The notes under the pieces were generated by a model. It searched no databases, was not told the DNA's origin, and saw only the letters and a program-made list of their open reading frames with translations. A DNA stretch of 58,865 nt. It comes from an uncultured Faecalibacterium sp. (GTDB taxonomy: Bacteria; Bacillota; Clostridia; Oscillospirales; Ruminococcaceae). Location: the NCBI GenBank assembly GCA_937907025.1, contig CALESJ010000030.1, forward strand, positions 1 to 58,865. Reading direction: 5' to 3'. The position numbers and the translations under genes were made by a program. Positions 56,188 through 58,865 of the stretch are shown here, one piece after another; position 1 is the stretch's first letter; each line of letters opens with the position of its first letter.

Positions 56188-56904
56188 TCACAGGACCTTG
56201 GACAGGAAGGCCTTGAGGCGTTCGTTTTCGATGTTCTTGAAGAATTCCTGCGGGGGCTTGTCCACCTTGACGATGCCTTCGTCAATGAAGATCACACGGT
56301 TGGCCACCTCCCGGGCAAAGCCCATCTCATGAGTGACCACCACCATGGTCATGCCGCCCTGGGCCAACTCCTTCATCAGTTCCAGCACCTCGCCCACCAT
56401 CTCGGGGTCCAGAGCGCTGGTGGGTTCGTCGAAGAGCAGGACTTCAGGGTTCATGGCCAGCGCCCGCACAATGGCGATACGCTGTTTCTGGCCGCCGGAA
56501 AGCATGTTGGGGTAGGTATCCGCCTTATCGGCCAGGTCGATGCGTTCCAGCAGTTCCATGGCCTTGGCATCGGCGGTCTTCTGGTCCATCAGGCCCAGGT
56601 GTACCGGCGCCAGGGTGATGTTCTTCTTCACCGTCAGATGCGGGAACAGGTTGAAGTGCTGGAACACCATGCCCATCTTGGCACGCATGGCGTCGATGCC
56701 CTTCTCGGTGACTTCCTGGCCGTCCAGCAGAACGGTGCCGCTGTCCGGTTCTTCCAGCCGGTTCAGGCAGCGCAGGAAGGTGGATTTGCCGCAGCCGGAA
56801 GGTCCGACCAGGACCACCACGTCGCCTTTGTTGATGGTCAGGTTCACGCCCTTGAGGACTTCCAGACCGTTATAGCTTTTTTTCAGGTCTTTAACGACGA
56901 TCAC
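56188..56904 (-). CDS. Amino-acid ABC transporter ATPase (GlnQ/HisP type)
   Basis: A 238-residue ATPase. Walker A GPSGCGKST (~residues 34-42), Q-loop MVFQHFNLFPHLT, signature LSGGQKQR and Walker B VLLFDEPTSALDP are all of the polar amino-acid group. It starts with GTG at 56904: the upstream in-frame ATG overlaps the ribosome site AAAGGAGG and is unlikely. It overlaps the permease gene by 14 bases. It powers import with the permease and binding protein upstream in the operon. Confidence 0.92.
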   Translation of the reverse strand: MIVVKDLKKSYNGLEVLKGVNLTINKGDVVVLVGPSGCGKSTFLRCLNRLEEPDSGTVLLDGQEVTEKGIDAMRAKMGMVFQHFNLFPHLTVKKNITLAPVHLGLMDQKTADAKAMELLERIDLADKADTYPNMLSGGQKQRIAIVRALAMNPEVLLFDEPTSALDPEMVGEVLELMKELAQGGMTMVVVTHEMGFAREVANRVIFIDEGIVKVDKPPQEFFKNIENERLKAFLSKVL

Positions 56905-57667
56905 TCTGCGCCAGCCTCCTTTCAAACTTGCCCAGCAGCCAGGTAAAGATCATAACCAGCACCAGGTAGATGACCGCGGTACCGATCAGCGGGTACATGC
57001 ACTCGTAGGTACGGCTGTAAATGCCCTGGGCCGCATACAGCAGCTCCTTGCCGCCGATGACGGTGATCAGCGAGGTATCCTTGAGCAGGATGATGAACTC
57101 GTTGCCCAGCGCCGGCAGGATGGAGCGGATGGCCTGGGGAATGACGATCTTGACCATAGTGGTCATGTAGTTCAGGCCCAGGCTGCGGCCGGCTTCCATC
57201 TGGCCGGGGTCCACAGCCATCAGACCGCCGCGGATGATTTCGGACACATAGGCGCCGGAGTTGATGCCCAGGGTCAGCGCGCCAACCATGGTAAAGTTGC
57301 GGCTGGAGGCAAAGATGACCATGCCCATGATCAGCAGCTGCACCATCATAGGCGTACCGCGGATCACGGTGACATAGATCTTGAGGATGGCGTTCACCAC
57401 GCCCAGGATCTTGTTGCGGTGGTGGGGGCGCTGCTGGTCGTGGGCCACACGCACCAGAGCGACGGTGCTGCCCAGGATCACGCCCAGGCACAGCGCAATG
57501 GCCGTGACCAGAAGGGTGGTACCCACGCCTTCAATGTACTGCATCCAGCGGTCGTTGGCCAGGAAGGCACGATAGAATTTCAGGAAGGAATCCTGCCAGA
57601 AAGTCAGATCGGTGCCGCTCTTGGACAAGGCCGACAAGGTATCAAACTGTTGGGTCAGGTATGCCAT
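56891..57667 (-). CDS. Amino-acid ABC transporter permease (HisM/GlnP type)
   Basis: A 258-residue membrane protein. After an N-terminal soluble stretch (~residues 1-40), about five helices follow. The signature VIRGTPMMVQLL and the ATPase-docking loop EAGRSLGLNYMTTMVKIVIPQA are diagnostic for the amino-acid group. A single permease gene implies a homodimer. It lies 93 bases after the binding-protein gene, and that gap contains a hairpin likely to dampen its expression. Confidence 0.92.
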   Translation of the reverse strand: MAYLTQQFDTLSALSKSGTDLTFWQDSFLKFYRAFLANDRWMQYIEGVGTTLLVTAIALCLGVILGSTVALVRVAHDQQRPHHRNKILGVVNAILKIYVTVIRGTPMMVQLLIMGMVIFASSRNFTMVGALTLGINSGAYVSEIIRGGLMAVDPGQMEAGRSLGLNYMTTMVKIVIPQAIRSILPALGNEFIILLKDTSLITVIGGKELLYAAQGIYSRTYECMYPLIGTAVIYLVLVMIFTWLLGKFERRLAQSDRR

Positions 57668-57705
57668 GAAGGAGCCGCCTTTCTTTTGGAATCAATAAAA
57701 CCACA

Positions 57706-57731
57706 AAAGAGGCGGCCCTTCCGGGGCCGCC
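57706..57731 (-). terminator. Intra-operon hairpin between binding protein and permease
   Basis: Minus strand: GGCGGCCC and GGGCCGCC arms with a short loop, then TCTTTTG. It is a partial terminator or mRNA stabiliser that favours the binding protein. Confidence 0.7.
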
Positions 57732-57760
57732 CCGCGGCGTTCTTGTACGCCGTTGTGTGC

Positions 57761-58621
57761 TTATTCAGCGCTGGTGCTGTCGGTGCTGATGTACTTGGAG
57801 ATGATGCTGTCGATGGTGCCGTCGGCCTTCAGGTCAGCCAGAGCGCCGTTGATGGCATCCAGCAGAGCGGTGTTGTCCTTGTTGACGCCGATGGCGTAGT
57901 CTTCGTTGGCGTACTCGGTGTCCAGAATCTTCAGACCCGGGTTGGCCTTGACAAATTCCTGCGCGGGAGCGTTGTCGATGACGACGCAGTCCACCTGGCC
58001 GTTCATCAGGGCCTGCACAGCGGTCATGCCGTTGTCGTAGGCGATGACATTGTCCTCACCGAAGCCGCCGTTTTCCGGGGTGTCGGAGCAGTAGATGTAA
58101 CCGGTGGTGCCGGCCTGGGTGCCGATGAGCTTGCCTTCCATGTCATCAATGGAGGTGATATCGGAGTCTTCCGGCACGATGACAGACTGGATGCCGTTGG
58201 CGTAAGAATCGGTGAAGTTCATGACGGCAAGACGGTCCTCGGTGACAGTGACACCGGCCATGACCATGTCGCTCTTGCCCTGCTGCACAGCCAGCAGCGC
58301 AGCGTCAAAGTCCATATCGTCGATCTGCAGTTCCAGGCCCAGCTTGTCGGCAATGGCGCCGGCGATCTCCACGTCGATGCCCTCGAAGTCACCGCTGTCG
58401 GTGGTCATTTCGTACGGGGGGAAGGCAGCGTTGGTGGACATGGTCAGCACACCGTCGGTGACGGTGGTGAAATCGCCGGAAGCCGTTTCGGCGGAAGCGG
58501 TTTCAGCAGAAGCGGTTTCGGCGGTGTTCTCGCTGGTAGCGGTGCTCTCGGAAGAAGCGCCGCAAGCAGTCACGCTGAGCACCATGCCGGCAGCCAGCAA
58601 AACAGAAAGAAGCTTTTTCAT
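57761..58621 (-). CDS. Amino-acid-binding lipoprotein of ABC transporter
   Basis: A 286-residue binding protein with lipobox SVTAC (Cys 20). A linker with three tandem AETAS units (residues ~34-48) joins to a family 3 substrate-binding domain: TNAAFPPYEM, DMVMAGVTVTEDR and IGTQAGTTGYIYC. The ligand is probably a polar amino acid; which one cannot be read. It is first gene of the operon and the best expressed, because a promoter lies upstream and a hairpin downstream. The linker repeats are due to near-identical 15-base units near 58476-58530. Confidence 0.92.
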   Translation of the reverse strand: MKKLLSVLLAAGMVLSVTACGASSESTATSENTAETASAETASAETASGDFTTVTDGVLTMSTNAAFPPYEMTTDSGDFEGIDVEIAGAIADKLGLELQIDDMDFDAALLAVQQGKSDMVMAGVTVTEDRLAVMNFTDSYANGIQSVIVPEDSDITSIDDMEGKLIGTQAGTTGYIYCSDTPENGGFGEDNVIAYDNGMTAVQALMNGQVDCVVIDNAPAQEFVKANPGLKILDTEYANEDYAIGVNKDNTALLDAINGALADLKADGTIDSIISKYISTDSTSAE

Positions 58622-58697
58622 GTGATTACCCTCTTTTTTACAGTGTTCTGTTCATTTCCCTCTTATCCGGCGGTCAGGTCCCGTCGGGATATCCTCT

Positions 58698-58726
58698 AGT
58701 ATAGATTTGTATTTATTCATTGTCAA
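58698..58726 (-). promoter_or_regulatory. Promoter of the amino-acid ABC operon
   Basis: Minus strand: -35 TTGACA (58726-58721), 17-base spacer, -10 TATACT (58703-58698). It is close to consensus. Confidence 0.8.
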
Positions 58727-58735
58727 TGTATAAAT
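58711..58735. repeat. 25-base near-perfect palindrome over the -35 box
   Basis: Two 12-base arms around a central T (58723) match at 11 of 12 positions; the core is CATTG-T-CAATG. It covers the -35 and part of the spacer, so it is a probable operator. It is AT-rich and somewhat like ArgR-type sites, but the regulator is not known. Confidence 0.65.
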
Positions 58736-58820
58736 ATTACATATTGATATTTTCAGCAGTTCGTGCAAAACCCTCCGGTTCCCTTGCCCTGTTTTTAGGC
58801 AGTTTGGGCCTTGCAAATCA

Positions 58821-58845
58821 AAACCACCCGTTGAACGGGTGGTTT
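58821..58845. repeat. Palindromic hairpin AAACCACCCG/CGGGTGGTTT
   Basis: A perfect 10-base stem with a 5-base loop. It is nested within GGGCC (58806-58810) and GGCCC (58851-58855) segments, and a further GGGCC ends the window. It could be a terminator for a gene beyond the window or one copy of a dispersed palindromic repeat. Confidence 0.55.
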
Positions 58846-58865
58846 GAACAGGCCCTATAAGGGCC

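Noticed and set aside
58476..58530. Tandem 15-base repeats as a mobile or regulatory repeat
   Set aside because: They lie in frame within the lipoprotein linker (three AETAS units) and are explained as coding repeats.
1..58865. CRISPR arrays, rRNA or tRNA genes
   Set aside because: No spaced direct-repeat array and no recognisable tRNA or rRNA sequence was found on either strand by eye; a tRNA scan was not possible.

Overview
The window looks like chromosome from a high-GC, Gram-positive gut anaerobe of the Clostridia. The best guess is a Faecalibacterium, Gemmiger or Subdoligranulum-like member of the Ruminococcaceae/Oscillospiraceae. The signs are strong AGGAGG-type ribosome binding sites, many lipoproteins, an energy-coupling-factor (ECF) transporter, EFR1 and Rrf2 proteins, a phosphoketolase pathway and a HPr/Enzyme I pair. 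The genus is an inference. No rRNA, tRNA or CRISPR array was recognised.

Layout. 1-3.7 kb: right end of a prophage (small membrane protein, two-enzyme endolysin, LLH-type holin, terminator, then an IS30-type DDE transposase with its own promoter). It abuts an orphaned metal ABC permease gene (znuB-like) that overlaps a small lipoprotein gene. 5.1-10.3 kb: an ECF transporter of unknown substrate with a fused double ATPase, a PHP-type hydrolase and an RpiR regulator. 10.4-17.8 kb: a pentose operon on the minus strand (xylulokinase, DUF4867, fucose-isomerase-like enzyme, phosphoketolase), facing a divergent ROK repressor. 17.9-21 kb: DUF1643 protein, sfsA, isocitrate dehydrogenase and a small membrane protein. 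21.1-27 kb: two paralogous lipoproteins followed by an ABC ATPase and a very large fused permease. 27-30.8 kb: an EFR1 ferredoxin divergent from an Rrf2 regulator with two matching operators, then a GH3 enzyme.

30.9-42.1 kb is the most distinctive region. Eight closely packed minus-strand genes encode a DUF1537 acid-sugar kinase, an iron alcohol dehydrogenase, a DapA-family aldolase, a PdxA-family dehydrogenase, a sugar-binding lipoprotein, two permeases and a sialidase-like BNR protein. They are divergent from a PrpR_N regulator whose AAA+ domain is degenerate. This reads as one import-and-breakdown pathway for an unidentified acid sugar or its glycoside.

42.2-58.9 kb: YoaK-type membrane protein, HD-domain protein, Gfo/Idh oxidoreductase, second EFR1 protein, MATE exporter with an attenuator-like leader, a 1414-residue EAL/GGDEF sensor, MerR regulator, ptsH-ptsI (HPr has Lys in place of Ser46, with a hairpin terminator between the genes), gamma carbonic anhydrase with a HAD phosphatase, and an amino-acid ABC importer with a long palindrome over its promoter.

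Most transcription units are bounded by readable intrinsic terminators, many of them bidirectional. Gene-free stretches are all shorter than 300 bases. Function calls come from family-level recognition of motifs by eye; no database search was run.
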